From: Gammaproteobacteria bacterium
Lineage (GTDB): Bacteria; Pseudomonadota; Gammaproteobacteria; Pseudomonadales; Porticoccaceae
DNA: 64,000 nt
Reading direction: 5' to 3'
Assembly (NCBI GenBank): GCA_016708925.1
Contig: JADJET010000007.1
Location: forward strand, 108,389 to 172,388
Shown: positions 1 through 7,981 of the stretch, piece by piece
Layout: each line of letters starts with the position of its first letter
Numbering within the stretch: position 1 is the first letter of the stretch
Program-made: the position numbers and the translations under genes
Notes under the pieces: model-generated
What the model was told of the DNA's origin: nothing
Seen by the model: only the letters and a program-made list of their open reading frames with translations
Databases searched by the model: none

Positions 1-725
1 GCTACGGCCTGTCGGAACGCTTCTGGGGTGGCTATGCGCAGCGCCAGAAACTCAAGCCCGAGTGGCTGGTGCGGGTGCCGGACGCCTTCAGCTTCGAGGA
101 AGCCATGGCGATCGGCACCGCGGGCTACACCGCGATGCTGTGCGTGCAGGCGATCCGCGACTGGGGCGTGAAGCCCGACGCCGGCCCGGTGGTGGTCACC
201 GGCGCCGCCGGCGGCGTCGGCACCGTGGCGATCATGCTGCTGGCCAAACTGGGCTATCAGGTCACCGCCGTCACCGGCCGGGTCGAAGAGGCGCGCGCCT
301 TGCTGGAACAGCTCGGCGCCAGCGAGATCATCCCGCGCGCGGACCTGGCCCGCGACGCCGCGCCCCTGGAAGCCGAACGCTGGGCGGCGGCGGTGGACAC
401 GGTGGGCGCGAACACGCTCGCCAGCGTCATCGCCCAGCCCCGCTACGAGGCCATCGTCCCCGCCTGCGGACTCGCCGGCGGCGCCGGACTGCCCGGCTCG
501 GTAATGCCCTTCATCCTGCGCGGCGTGACCTTGCGCGGCATCGACTCGGTGATGGCCGCGCAGCCGCGCCGCCAGCGCGCCTGGGACGAACTCGCAAAAC
601 TGGTGGACCGCGCGCTGCTGCGCGCGATCTATGAAGTGGAGCCGTTGGCGCGGGTGCCGGAGCTCGGACGCGCCATTCTCGCCGGCGCGATCAAGGGCCG
701 CGTGGTGATCGACGTCAATCGCTGA
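1..725 (+). CDS. acuI: acrylyl-CoA reductase AcuI/YhdH family (3' part)
   Basis: Zinc-free medium-chain reductase of the AcuI/YhdH group, which uses NADPH to reduce acryloyl-CoA to propionyl-CoA. The gene enters from outside the window: the frame is open from base 3, and the first residues seen (YGLSERFWGGYAQ, then KPEWLVRVPDAFS) match the middle of the family, so roughly the N-terminal 100 residues are missing. The Rossmann NADPH motif VVVTGAAGGVGTVA and the substrate-side segment GLAGGAGLPGSVMPFILRGV are visible, as is the C-terminal KGRVVIDVNR typical of this group. Stop TGA is at 723-725. A YhdH homologue of unknown substrate cannot be excluded. Confidence 0.85.
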   Translation, partial: YGLSERFWGGYAQRQKLKPEWLVRVPDAFSFEEAMAIGTAGYTAMLCVQAIRDWGVKPDAGPVVVTGAAGGVGTVAIMLLAKLGYQVTAVTGRVEEARALLEQLGASEIIPRADLARDAAPLEAERWAAAVDTVGANTLASVIAQPRYEAIVPACGLAGGAGLPGSVMPFILRGVTLRGIDSVMAAQPRRQRAWDELAKLVDRALLRAIYEVEPLARVPELGRAILAGAIKGRVVIDVNR

Positions 726-1295
726 CCGCGCTGCCAAAGCGCGGCTGGCGCCCTTGCCGGGGCGCCCCTATCATCGGCGGCGAAAAAATCGCCACCCTCG
801 ACTGCATGCTGGGCGGCCGCCTCGGCGTCGGTCTGGTGCGTGGCTATCAGGCGCGCTGGGAGCCCGAAACCGCGGGCCCGGCGCCGCCGCGGGCGCGCGC
901 CGGCCCCGCCGGGGGGCGCCGGGCCGGGGGCCCCCGGGCGCCCCCCCGCCCCCCCCCCCCCCCCGGGCCGGGGCCCCCCCCGGCGGGCGGCGCGGGGCGC
1001 CGCGCCGCCGGGCCCGCCCCCGGGCGCCCCCGCCGCCCGGGCGCCCCGGGCGGCCCGGGCGCCCCCCCCCGCCCCCCGGCCGCCCCCGCCCGGGCGGGGG
1101 GGCGGCCCGCCCCCCCCCCCGGCCCCGCGGGCCCCCGGCCGCGGGGGGGGCCCCGGGGGCCCCCGCCCCCCGCCCGGCCGGGGGGGCCCCGGGCCCGGGG
1201 GCCCCCCCGCCGGGGGGGCGGGGCCGGGGGCCCCGCCCGCGGGGCACCCGCCAACCCCTCGGCGGCTGAACCCCACCGCCCGGGCCCTCGCCCCG
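726..1295. other. Non-coding stretch with a 376-base A/T-free tract
   Basis: Bases 870-1245 contain only G and C, with homopolymer runs up to 16 C (949-964). The flanks on both sides have normal composition. Reading frames through the tract give only P/G/A/R-rich low-complexity protein and are not accepted as genes. Bases 770-775 (tatcat) could be a -10 box, and 806-869 could be the start of a lost reading frame. I recognise no gene here. A consensus artefact is the simplest explanation. Confidence 0.8.
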
Positions 1296-1301
1296 TACAA
1301 T
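1296..1301 (+). promoter_or_regulatory. Probable -10 box (tacaat) upstream of ubiX
   Basis: The hexamer tacaat lies about 30 bases before the chosen ubiX start, where a sigma-70 -10 element would give a short leader. The region that should carry the -35 box is very GC-rich, and no good match is seen. Confidence 0.4.
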
Positions 1302-1332
1302 GACGGTCAGTAACGCGAGTCGGGAATCCCCC

Positions 1333-1917
1333 ATGCCGAAACGGCTGATCGTCGCCATCACCGGCGCCTCCGGTGCCATCTACGGTGTGCGCCTGTTGCA
1401 GGTGCTGCGCGATGTGCCCGACGTCGAAACCCATCTGGTGATCTCGCCCGCCGGCGCCGTCACCCTCCAGCAGGAACTGGGCATGGCGCCGGCGGCGTTG
1501 AAGGCACTGGCGGCGGTCAGCCACGGCTACCGGGAGATCGGCGCGACCATCGCCAGCGGCTCCTTTGTCACCGCCGGGATGGTGATCGCGCCCTGCTCCA
1601 TGAACACGCTGGCCGGCATCGCCCATGGCCTGGGCGGCAATCTCGTCACCCGCGCCGCTGACGTGACATTGAAGGAGCGGCGCCGACTGGTGCTGCTGAC
1701 CCGCGAGACCCCGCTCACCCTCGCCCATTTGCGCAACATGACGGCAGTCACCGAGATGGGCGCGGTGGTGGCACCGCCGGTGCCGGCGTTCTACACCGCA
1801 CCTGCCGGCATCGAGGATATCGTCAACCACACGATCGGTCGCGCGCTCGATCACCTCGGCCTCGGCGCTTGCGGCGCCGGGCTGGTGCAGCGCTGGCGCG
1901 GCCTGGGGGAGGCCTGA
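1333..1917 (+). CDS. ubiX: Flavin prenyltransferase UbiX
   Basis: Makes prenylated FMN, the cofactor of UbiD-type decarboxylases in ubiquinone synthesis. At 194 residues it has the family's usual length. Family landmarks are the N-terminal flavoprotein motif VAITGASGAIYG, the central APCSMNTLAGIAHG and NLVTRAADV, and the ERRRLVLLTRETPL segment. The ATG at 1333 is preferred over the in-frame ATG at 1300 because it sits directly before the conserved beta strand and because the 1300 codon overlaps a likely -10 box. A paralogous hydroxyarylic-acid decarboxylase subunit B would look similar. No ubiD is in the window. Confidence 0.92.
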   Translation: MPKRLIVAITGASGAIYGVRLLQVLRDVPDVETHLVISPAGAVTLQQELGMAPAALKALAAVSHGYREIGATIASGSFVTAGMVIAPCSMNTLAGIAHGLGGNLVTRAADVTLKERRRLVLLTRETPLTLAHLRNMTAVTEMGAVVAPPVPAFYTAPAGIEDIVNHTIGRALDHLGLGACGAGLVQRWRGLGEA

Positions 1918-1955
1918 GACGGCCCGCCGTCAGGGAAGCGATCAGGCACCGCTGC

Positions 1956-2642
1956 TTATCTTTTCGCGTGGGCAAGGATACGCTGCTGGGCGAGCTGGGT
2001 AAGGGTAATGGCCTTGGCGACCTCCGCGCTCTTGCGGATATGGCGCTGTAACAGCAGCTTGGCGCCATCCACATCCCGCGCGAGCAGGCGTTGCACCACC
2101 TCATGGTGCTCCCGGTAGGTCTGTTCGATGCGTGTCGGATCGGTGAAATCCAGCCGACGCACAATATGGATGTGATCGTTGACATCCTTCAGATAGGCGG
2201 CGAGCACCGCATTCCGGTGCCTGCCGCCAGCGCCAGATGAAAACTTTCGTCGCGCGCCACCATGGCCGCTACCGTCGGCGGCTTGCCGGGCACCTGCTTG
2301 GGATGCCAGGCCGCGGCCAGCTTTTTGAGCTTGCTGTCGGACATCGTCTGACAAGCGAATTCCAGCGCCAGCATCTCCAAACCGGTGCGTACATCGTAGT
2401 AGTGGTTGATCTCATCGATGTCGATATCGCGTACGAAGCATCCCCTGCTTGGGCAGGATCGTCACGCAACCCTCGGCCGCCAGGCGCTGGAGCGCCTCCC
2501 GCACCGGCGTGCGGCTGACGTGGAAGCGGTCGGCCAGTTCGTTTTCCGTCACCCGAGCGCCGGGATAGAAGACGAAACTCAAGATCAGATCCTTCAGTTG
2601 CCGGTAGATATCAGCCGGAGTGGCCTTGGCGGTTGACGACAT
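1956..2642 (-). pseudogene. GntR-family (FCD type) regulator, two frame breaks
   Basis: Three overlapping minus-strand pieces join into one FadR/VanR-type repressor. Bases 2642-2430 encode the winged helix (IYRQLKDLILSF, then ADRFHVSRTPVREALQRLAAEG). Bases 2440-2220 encode the start of the FCD effector domain (YYDVRTGLEMLALEFACQ, then DESFHLALAAGTG). Bases 2220-1956 encode its end (AYLKDVNDHIHIVRR, then VVQRLLARDVDGA). The frame changes by one base near 2432 and again near 2215. Each piece is otherwise well conserved, so two sequencing indels are as likely as real decay. The gene diverges from the hydrolase/permease cluster and probably controls it through the palindrome at 2674-2687, with a urea-like compound as the plausible ligand (inference). 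Confidence 0.8.
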
Positions 2643-2673
2643 CCGGAACCCTCATCTGACTCTCGATGCGCAC

Positions 2674-2687
2674 CATTGTATACAACA
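2674..2687. promoter_or_regulatory. Candidate GntR operator, TTGTATACAA palindrome
   Basis: A perfect 10-base palindrome, ttgtatacaa (2676-2685), lies in the 200-base gap between the divergent GntR gene and the first hydrolase gene. FCD-type GntR proteins commonly bind TNGTNNNACNA-like palindromes of this kind. A related half-match (gtatgcaac) occurs at 2817-2825 just before the hydrolase start, and ttgcatacatgg at 5204-5215 lies upstream of the outer-membrane channel gene. Confidence 0.55.
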
Positions 2688-2842
2688 AACCGGGCCAAAG
2701 TGGTGCGCCCGAGTTAGCATCTGTTGCGTGCGCCGTCCGGTTCCCGAGACCTGCCTGCCGAGTTTTCAAGCACCTGCGAGCGATGCGCTCCTTGGCACGC
2801 AAGTTGAATGCTTTGATGTATGCAACATGCCGGACGACGACA

Positions 2843-3538
2843 ATGGCTTCCGATCTGACCCCCGCGCTGGTCGAGCTCCCCGCAACGCCCTACCCGCTGC
2901 ATCTCAGGCTGGCGACGACGGCGTTGATCCTGATCGACATGCAGCGCGATTTCCTCGAGCCCGGCGGCTTTGGCGCCACTGGGCAACGAGTGTCCCTGCT
3001 GCGCAGCGCCGTTGCCCCCTGTCAGCGCCTGCTGGCCGCGGCCCGCAGTGCGGGGCTGCTGGTCATCCACACCCGCGAGGGCCACGGGCCTGACCTCGCG
3101 GACGCGCATCCCGCCAAGCTGGCGCGCGGCAAGGGGCCGCTCCGGATCGGCGATCACGGTCCCATGGGCCGTATCCTGATCCAGGGCGAACACGGTCACG
3201 ACATCATCCCGGAGCTGGCGCCCGCACCCGGCGAACCGGTGCTCGACAAGCCCGGTAAGGGCGCCTTCTACAACACCGATCTGGCGCTGATCCTTGCCAA
3301 CCACGGCATCCACACTCTGATCGTGGCCGGTGTCACCACCGAGGTCTGCGTGCACGCCACGACGCGCGAGGGAAACGACCGCGGGTACGAGTGCCTGGTG
3401 GTGAGCGACGCCGTGGCCTCGTATTTCCCGGAATTTCACCGCGTGGCGCTCGAGATGATCGTCGCCCAGGGCGGCATTTTAGGCTGGGTCGCCGACTCTG
3501 CGGCCGTCTGTTCCGTCCTGACCCAGGCCAACGCCTGA
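2843..3538 (+). CDS. Isochorismatase-family cysteine hydrolase, triuret hydrolase (TrtA)-like
   Basis: A 231-residue amidohydrolase of the isochorismatase fold. The catalytic triad is visible: Asp32 (ILIDMQRDF), Lys136 (VLDKPGKGAFYNTDL) and Cys169 (GVTTEVCVHATTREGNDRG). It is a clear paralogue of the BiuH encoded at 7982 but differs in substrate-side segments (DHGPMGRILIQGEHGHD, SYFPEFHR). Because BiuH and allophanate hydrolase follow, the likely role is the step before them, triuret to biuret, as done by TrtA. That assignment is inference; another ureido or amide substrate is possible. ATG 2843 is chosen because the upstream extension of the frame is unconserved. It is the first gene of the cluster, next to the operator. 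Confidence 0.72.
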   Translation: MASDLTPALVELPATPYPLHLRLATTALILIDMQRDFLEPGGFGATGQRVSLLRSAVAPCQRLLAAARSAGLLVIHTREGHGPDLADAHPAKLARGKGPLRIGDHGPMGRILIQGEHGHDIIPELAPAPGEPVLDKPGKGAFYNTDLALILANHGIHTLIVAGVTTEVCVHATTREGNDRGYECLVVSDAVASYFPEFHRVALEMIVAQGGILGWVADSAAVCSVLTQANA

Positions 3539-3573
3539 TACCCCCGCCCCACCCATCCGCGAGGTTGCCTGCC

Positions 3574-5142
3574 ATGAACACCACCACCCCGAAACTCTGG
3601 ACCAGCGGCGACTGGAACGCCTTCTTCGGCTTCGGTACCAACATTCTGGTCAACGTGCTCACGCTGACCGCGCTGCTGCGGTATGTGCTGAAGCTACCGG
3701 ACGACATCGTGTTCGGGCGCATCCTGCCGGCTACCGGCCTGATGCTGTTTCTGTCCACGATCTACTACGCCTGGCTGGCGTATCAACTGGCCAAAAAGGA
3801 AGGCCGCGACACGGTCTGTGCCTTGCCTTCAGGAATTTCGGTACCCCACATGTTCGTGGTGGTGTTCGTGATCATGCTGCCGATTTCGGCCCAGACCGGC
3901 GATCCCATCAAAGGTTGGGAAGCCGGCCTCACCTGGGTGTTCGTGCAGAGTTTCGTGCTGATGGCGGGCGGCTTCATCGCACCCTACATCAAGAAGATCA
4001 CCCCGCGCGCCGCACTGCTCGGAGCACTTGCCGGGGTGTCCATCGCGTTCATCTCCCTCAAGCCTGCACTCGACATGTACATGGACCCGATCATCGGCGT
4101 CGTGTGCTTCGCCATCCTGCTGGCGAGCTGGTTCGGTGGCGTGCGCTACTGGCGCGGCATTCCGGCGGGACTGGTGGCCATTGCCGTCGGCTCACTGATC
4201 GCCTGGGGCGGGCTGGCCTTCGGCTTTAACTTTGGCGGCATGAGCCTGGACAAACTCGGCGCCTCCTTCGCCGGTTTCGGCTTCTCGGTCCCGTTGCCGG
4301 CGTTCGGCCATGTATTCGGCGGCTTCGAATATCTGGCCGTGATCCTGGTCACCGCTATCCCGTTCGGTATCTACGATCTGGTCGAGGCCATGGACAACGT
4401 GGAAAGCGCCGAGGCCGGCGGCGACCGCTTCCCCACCACCCGCGTGCTGACCGCCGACGGCGTGGTCAGCCTGATCGGCTGCTTGCTGGGCAACCCCTTC
4501 ATCAACGCCGTCTACATCGGCCATCCCGGCTGGAAGGCGATGGGCGGGCGGATCGGCTACTCGGCCGCCACCGGCGTGATGGTGTTGATCCTGTCCTGGT
4601 TCGGCATCGTGGCCGTGTTGATGGCGCTGATCCCGGTGGTGGCCATCTCGCCGATCCTGCTCTACATCGGCATGCTCATCGGCGCGCAGGCCTTCCAGGA
4701 AACGCCCAAGGCCCATGCGCCGGCCATCATGCTGGCACTGGTGCCGCAGGTGGCGGCCTGGGGCAAGCTGATGATCGACAACGCGCTCGCCGCCGCCGGC
4801 ACCAACGCCGCCGCCGTCGGCCTGGAGAAGCTGGCCGGCATGGGCGTGCTATATCACGGCCTGGAGGTGCTCGGCGGCGGGGCGATTCTGGGCAGCCTGA
4901 TTCTGGCAGGGATTACCGCCTGCATCATCGACCGCACCTTTGGCAAGGCCGCCGGCTTCGCGACGGTGGGCAGCGTATTGACCTTCTTCGGGTTCATGCA
5001 CGGCGAAGCCATCGGCGTCGGCGAGAGCCTATCCGTGGCCCTGGCCTACCTGATCGTCGCCGCGGTGCTCTGCGGTTGCGCCCGGCAGGCCCTCACCAAG
5101 CCGGTCGCAGCGCCCATGGCCCTGGCCGAGGCCGCTGACTGA
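3574..5142 (+). CDS. NCS2-like nucleobase/urea-derivative permease
   Basis: Inner-membrane transporter of 522 residues with about 12-14 hydrophobic segments, resembling the xanthine/uracil permease (NCS2, AzgA-like) superfamily. Family-like features are the early FGFGTNILVNVLTLTALL and the central segment GIYDLVEAMDNVESAEAGGDRF followed by LGNPFINAVYIGHPGWKAMGG. The start ATG 3574 has a gaggt ribosome site eight bases upstream; an in-frame extension to 3391 overlaps the preceding gene and is rejected. It lies 35 bases after the TrtA-like gene and before the outer-membrane channel, so it probably imports the cluster's substrate. Substrate choice (triuret, biuret or a nucleobase) cannot be read from sequence. 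Confidence 0.78.
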   Translation: MNTTTPKLWTSGDWNAFFGFGTNILVNVLTLTALLRYVLKLPDDIVFGRILPATGLMLFLSTIYYAWLAYQLAKKEGRDTVCALPSGISVPHMFVVVFVIMLPISAQTGDPIKGWEAGLTWVFVQSFVLMAGGFIAPYIKKITPRAALLGALAGVSIAFISLKPALDMYMDPIIGVVCFAILLASWFGGVRYWRGIPAGLVAIAVGSLIAWGGLAFGFNFGGMSLDKLGASFAGFGFSVPLPAFGHVFGGFEYLAVILVTAIPFGIYDLVEAMDNVESAEAGGDRFPTTRVLTADGVVSLIGCLLGNPFINAVYIGHPGWKAMGGRIGYSAATGVMVLILSWFGIVAVLMALIPVVAISPILLYIGMLIGAQAFQETPKAHAPAIMLALVPQVAAWGKLMIDNALAAAGTNAAAVGLEKLAGMGVLYHGLEVLGGGAILGSLILAGITACIIDRTFGKAAGFATVGSVLTFFGFMHGEAIGVGESLSVALAYLIVAAVLCGCARQALTKPVAAPMALAEAAD

Positions 5143-5254
5143 AGCCGGGCCAATATCCCCTGCGCGTCAACGACTGGAACTGATCGAGCTTCACCGCCGC
5201 CATTTGCATACATGGACGTATTCAAAACGGCTCAACCCCACCAGGAGTCATGCC

Positions 5255-6094
5255 ATGAGCACAACACATCAAGTCAGCGTTCCTTCGGCGCGCCAGCGCG
5301 GATCGCGTAACCTCGTCAGCGCCCTGGCGTTGGCGGCGGCCGGCGCCATACTGCCGGCCGCCGCCAACGCCGGTTCGGCCGAGTTCGCGACCACCAACAT
5401 CCAGTACCTGCATGGGACCAATTACGCCGACTTCAATCCCAATGGCGGATTCAGCCACGACGACGAATCCAGCATCGTCACCATCGAACACTTCAACGTG
5501 TGGAAGTACGGCGACAACTTCATCTTTGTCGACATCACCAATCCCGACCGGGAGGGCGACGGCTTCGGCACCACCGGCAAGACCAGTGGCGGTTTCTACG
5601 CGGAAATTTCGCCGCGCCTGTCGCTGGGCAAGATCCTGGGCAAAGATCTGTCATGGGGCCTGATCCAGGACGTGCTGTTCACTTCCACGCTGGAAATCCC
5701 CGAGTCGCCCGTCGAGCAGACCTGGCTGTACGGCGCCGCGGTGGATCTCAAACTGCCCGGGTTCCAGTTCTTTCAGGTCAACTGGTACATTCGGAACAAT
5801 CAGGACTCGGGCATCGATACCGGCCAGCAGGTAACGCTGGCCTGGGGTGCGCCCTTCAAGCTGGGTTCGGTACCGCTGGTGTTCGAAGGCTTCTTCGATT
5901 ACGCCTGGGGCGAAGATCCGCTCAAGGACAACATCATCACCGCGCCGCGGTTGCTGGTCGACGTGGGCGAGCTCGCCGGTGTCGGCGCCGGCAAGCTCCA
6001 GGCCGGCGTCGAATACCAGATCTGGCGCAACAAGTTCGGCATCAGTGGCATGGACGAGGACGTCGCCCAGGCGATGATCAAGTGGATCTGGTGA
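5255..6094 (+). CDS. Tsx/OmpK-like outer-membrane channel
   Basis: A 279-residue outer-membrane beta-barrel. It has a cleavable signal peptide (ALALAAAGAILPAAANA, cleavage about residue 40) and alternating amphipathic strands such as FNVWKYGDNFIFVDITN, FYAEISPRLSLG and QFFQVNWYIRNN, ending in KWIW with an aromatic C-terminal residue, as expected for the barrel assembly machinery. These segments resemble the nucleoside channel Tsx/OmpK family. ATG 5255 is preceded by ccaggag at good spacing. Its stop overlaps the allophanate hydrolase start (GTGA at 6091), so it belongs to the same operon and likely admits the cluster's substrate through the outer membrane. A possible regulator half-site lies at 5204-5215. 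Confidence 0.78.
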   Translation: MSTTHQVSVPSARQRGSRNLVSALALAAAGAILPAAANAGSAEFATTNIQYLHGTNYADFNPNGGFSHDDESSIVTIEHFNVWKYGDNFIFVDITNPDREGDGFGTTGKTSGGFYAEISPRLSLGKILGKDLSWGLIQDVLFTSTLEIPESPVEQTWLYGAAVDLKLPGFQFFQVNWYIRNNQDSGIDTGQQVTLAWGAPFKLGSVPLVFEGFFDYAWGEDPLKDNIITAPRLLVDVGELAGVGAGKLQAGVEYQIWRNKFGISGMDEDVAQAMIKWIW

Positions 6095-7517
6095 AGACCA
6101 ACCCGGCAATCGGCGCGGGCGCCAAGGCCGCGCCCCTGCCCACGCTGCATGTACTGCGCGCCGCGCTTGCCGCCGGTGTGACCGCGCAAGCGGTCGCGGA
6201 ACAGGTCATCGCCCGGCGCCGGACGGTGACGGCTGCGGGAGTCTGGATCACGCCGGTATCCGACCAGACGCTGCGCGAGCGGGCGCGGGCGCTCGACGCC
6301 GCCCCGCACGGACCACTGTTCGGAATCCCCTTTGCGGTCAAGGACAATATCGACGTGGCCGGCCTGCCAACCACTGCCGGCTGCCCGGCTTTCGCCTACA
6401 CACCGGAAAGCACGGCGCCAGCGGTGCAGAAGTTGCTGGACGCCGGCGCCATGCTCGTCGGCAAGACCAATATGGATCAATTTGCCACCGGTCTGACCGG
6501 CACCCGCTCGCCCTACGGCATTCCCGCCAACGCCTTCGACACGGACTACATCAGCGGCGGATCGAGTTCCGGGTCCGCGCTGGCGGTGGCCCAGGGTCTG
6601 GTGTGCTTCGCGCTGGGCACCGATACCGCCGGCTCCGGCCGCGTGCCGGCAGCGCTCGGCAATCTGATCGGTCTCAAACCCAGCCGCGGCCTGGTGAGTG
6701 CGCGCGGCGTGCTGCCGGCGTGCCGTTCGCTGGACTGTGTGTCGGTGTTCGCCTCGACCTGCGCGGATGCGCACGCGGTGCTGGAGGTGATCGCCGTGGC
6801 GACGCCGAAGACCCGTTTTCGCGGGTGTTCCCGGCCGGCGCCGCGACCACGGGGATGCGGTTCCGCTTCGGCATCCCCCGGCCCGCACAGCGGGAGTTCT
6901 TTGCCGACGGCGCGAGTCTCGCGGCCTTCGAGCGCGCCATCGACACGCTGGTTGCGCTCGGCGGCGATGCGGTGGAAGTGGACTACACCCCCTTTCGCGA
7001 AGCCGCGCGTCTGCTCTACGAAGGCCCCTGGCTGGCCGAGCGCTACCTCGCGATCCGCGAGTTCCTGGACCATCAACCGGGCGCGTTGTTACCGGTGGTG
7101 CGACAGATCATCGAAGGCGGCAGTCGTTTCCGCGCCACCGATGCTTTTGCCGCGCAGTACCGGCTACTCGCACTGAGTCAGATGCTGCGGGCACAGTGGC
7201 AGGACATCGAGCTGTTGGTCACTCCCACCATCCCGACGCCTTACACGCGCGCGGCGGTGCTGGCCGATCCGCTGACCCTGAACGACCGGCTCGGCTACTA
7301 CACCAACCATGTGAACCTGCTCGACCTGTGCGCGGTGGCGGTGCCCGCCGGTTTCCTGCCCAACGGCCTGCCCTTTGGCGTCACCCTGCAGGCGCCCGCC
7401 GGGAGCGACCGCACACTGCTGCTGCGGGCCGACCGACTGCACCGGGCCAGCAATGCAACGCTCGGCGCCACCGGCCTGCCGCTCGCCGATACCCCGCCCA
7501 TGGCCGAGGCAGTGTGA
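6091..7517 (+). pseudogene. atzF: Allophanate hydrolase, amidase part (AtzF-like), one frame break
   Basis: Amidase-signature enzyme that hydrolyses allophanate, the product of biuret hydrolase. The catalytic Ser-cisSer-Lys set is present: Lys84 (PFAVKDNIDV), the cis-Ser in SGGSSSGSA (about 158) and nucleophile Ser182 (GTDTAGSGRVPAA). The frame starts at GTG 6091, overlapping the previous stop, and reads to about residue 236; a single-base loss near 6798-6805 then moves the rest (DPFSRVFPAG to LADTPPMAEAV) into another frame that ends at 7517. Both halves are well conserved, so a sequencing indel is likely. The C-terminal domain found in one-piece AtzF proteins is encoded separately at 7514. 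Confidence 0.85.
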
Positions 7518-7906
7518 ACGCCGACGTGCTGGCCATCGCCGTCTGCGGCGGTCACATGCAGGGTCTGCCGCTCAATGCCGAACTCACCCGCCTGGGCGGC
7601 GAACTGCTCGCACGCACTCGCACCGCGCCTGCCTACCGCCTGTACGCACTGGCCGGTTTCAGCCCACGACGCCCGGGCCTGGTGCGCGATGCGGCCGGGG
7701 CGAGCATCGAGGTCGAGATCTGGACACTGCCGCTGGCCAACGTCGGCACCTTCCTGGCGGGTGTGCCGGCACCGCTGGCCATCGGCACGGTGGAGCTGGC
7801 CGACGGCAGTCTCGTGAAGGGTTTCCTGTGCGAGGCTCACGCGATCACCGGTGCTCAAGACATCACCGCACTCGGCGGCTGGCGCGCCTGGCTGGCGGAT
7901 TCCTGA
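7514..7906 (+). CDS. Allophanate hydrolase C-terminal domain as a separate cistron
   Basis: A 130-residue protein matching the C-terminal domain of AtzF/DUR1,2-type allophanate hydrolases. The pattern LAIAVCGGHMQGLPLNAELTRLGG, then TAPAYRLYALAG, and the late ADGSLVKGFLCEA and DITALGGWRAW are typical. In the family this domain completes allophanate breakdown after the amidase step. Here it begins at GTG 7514, overlapping the amidase stop (gtgtga, 7512-7517), so the pair looks translationally coupled. Either the domains are truly separate subunits or a second indel has split one gene. The clean overlap and in-frame GTG favour two cistrons, but the break in the amidase half calls for caution. 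Confidence 0.78.
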   Translation: MNADVLAIAVCGGHMQGLPLNAELTRLGGELLARTRTAPAYRLYALAGFSPRRPGLVRDAAGASIEVEIWTLPLANVGTFLAGVPAPLAIGTVELADGSLVKGFLCEAHAITGAQDITALGGWRAWLADS

Positions 7907-7981
7907 ACCCAGCACAAAACTTGCTTGGCGATTGTGGCGATTGACCACTAATGACACTTCACTCCCTTGAGAGTCGACACG

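Noticed and set aside
754..1854. Several Pro/Gly-rich frames on both strands across the G/C-only tract
   Set aside because: Any frame through an A/T-free stretch is automatically open because stop codons need A and T; no homology is visible.
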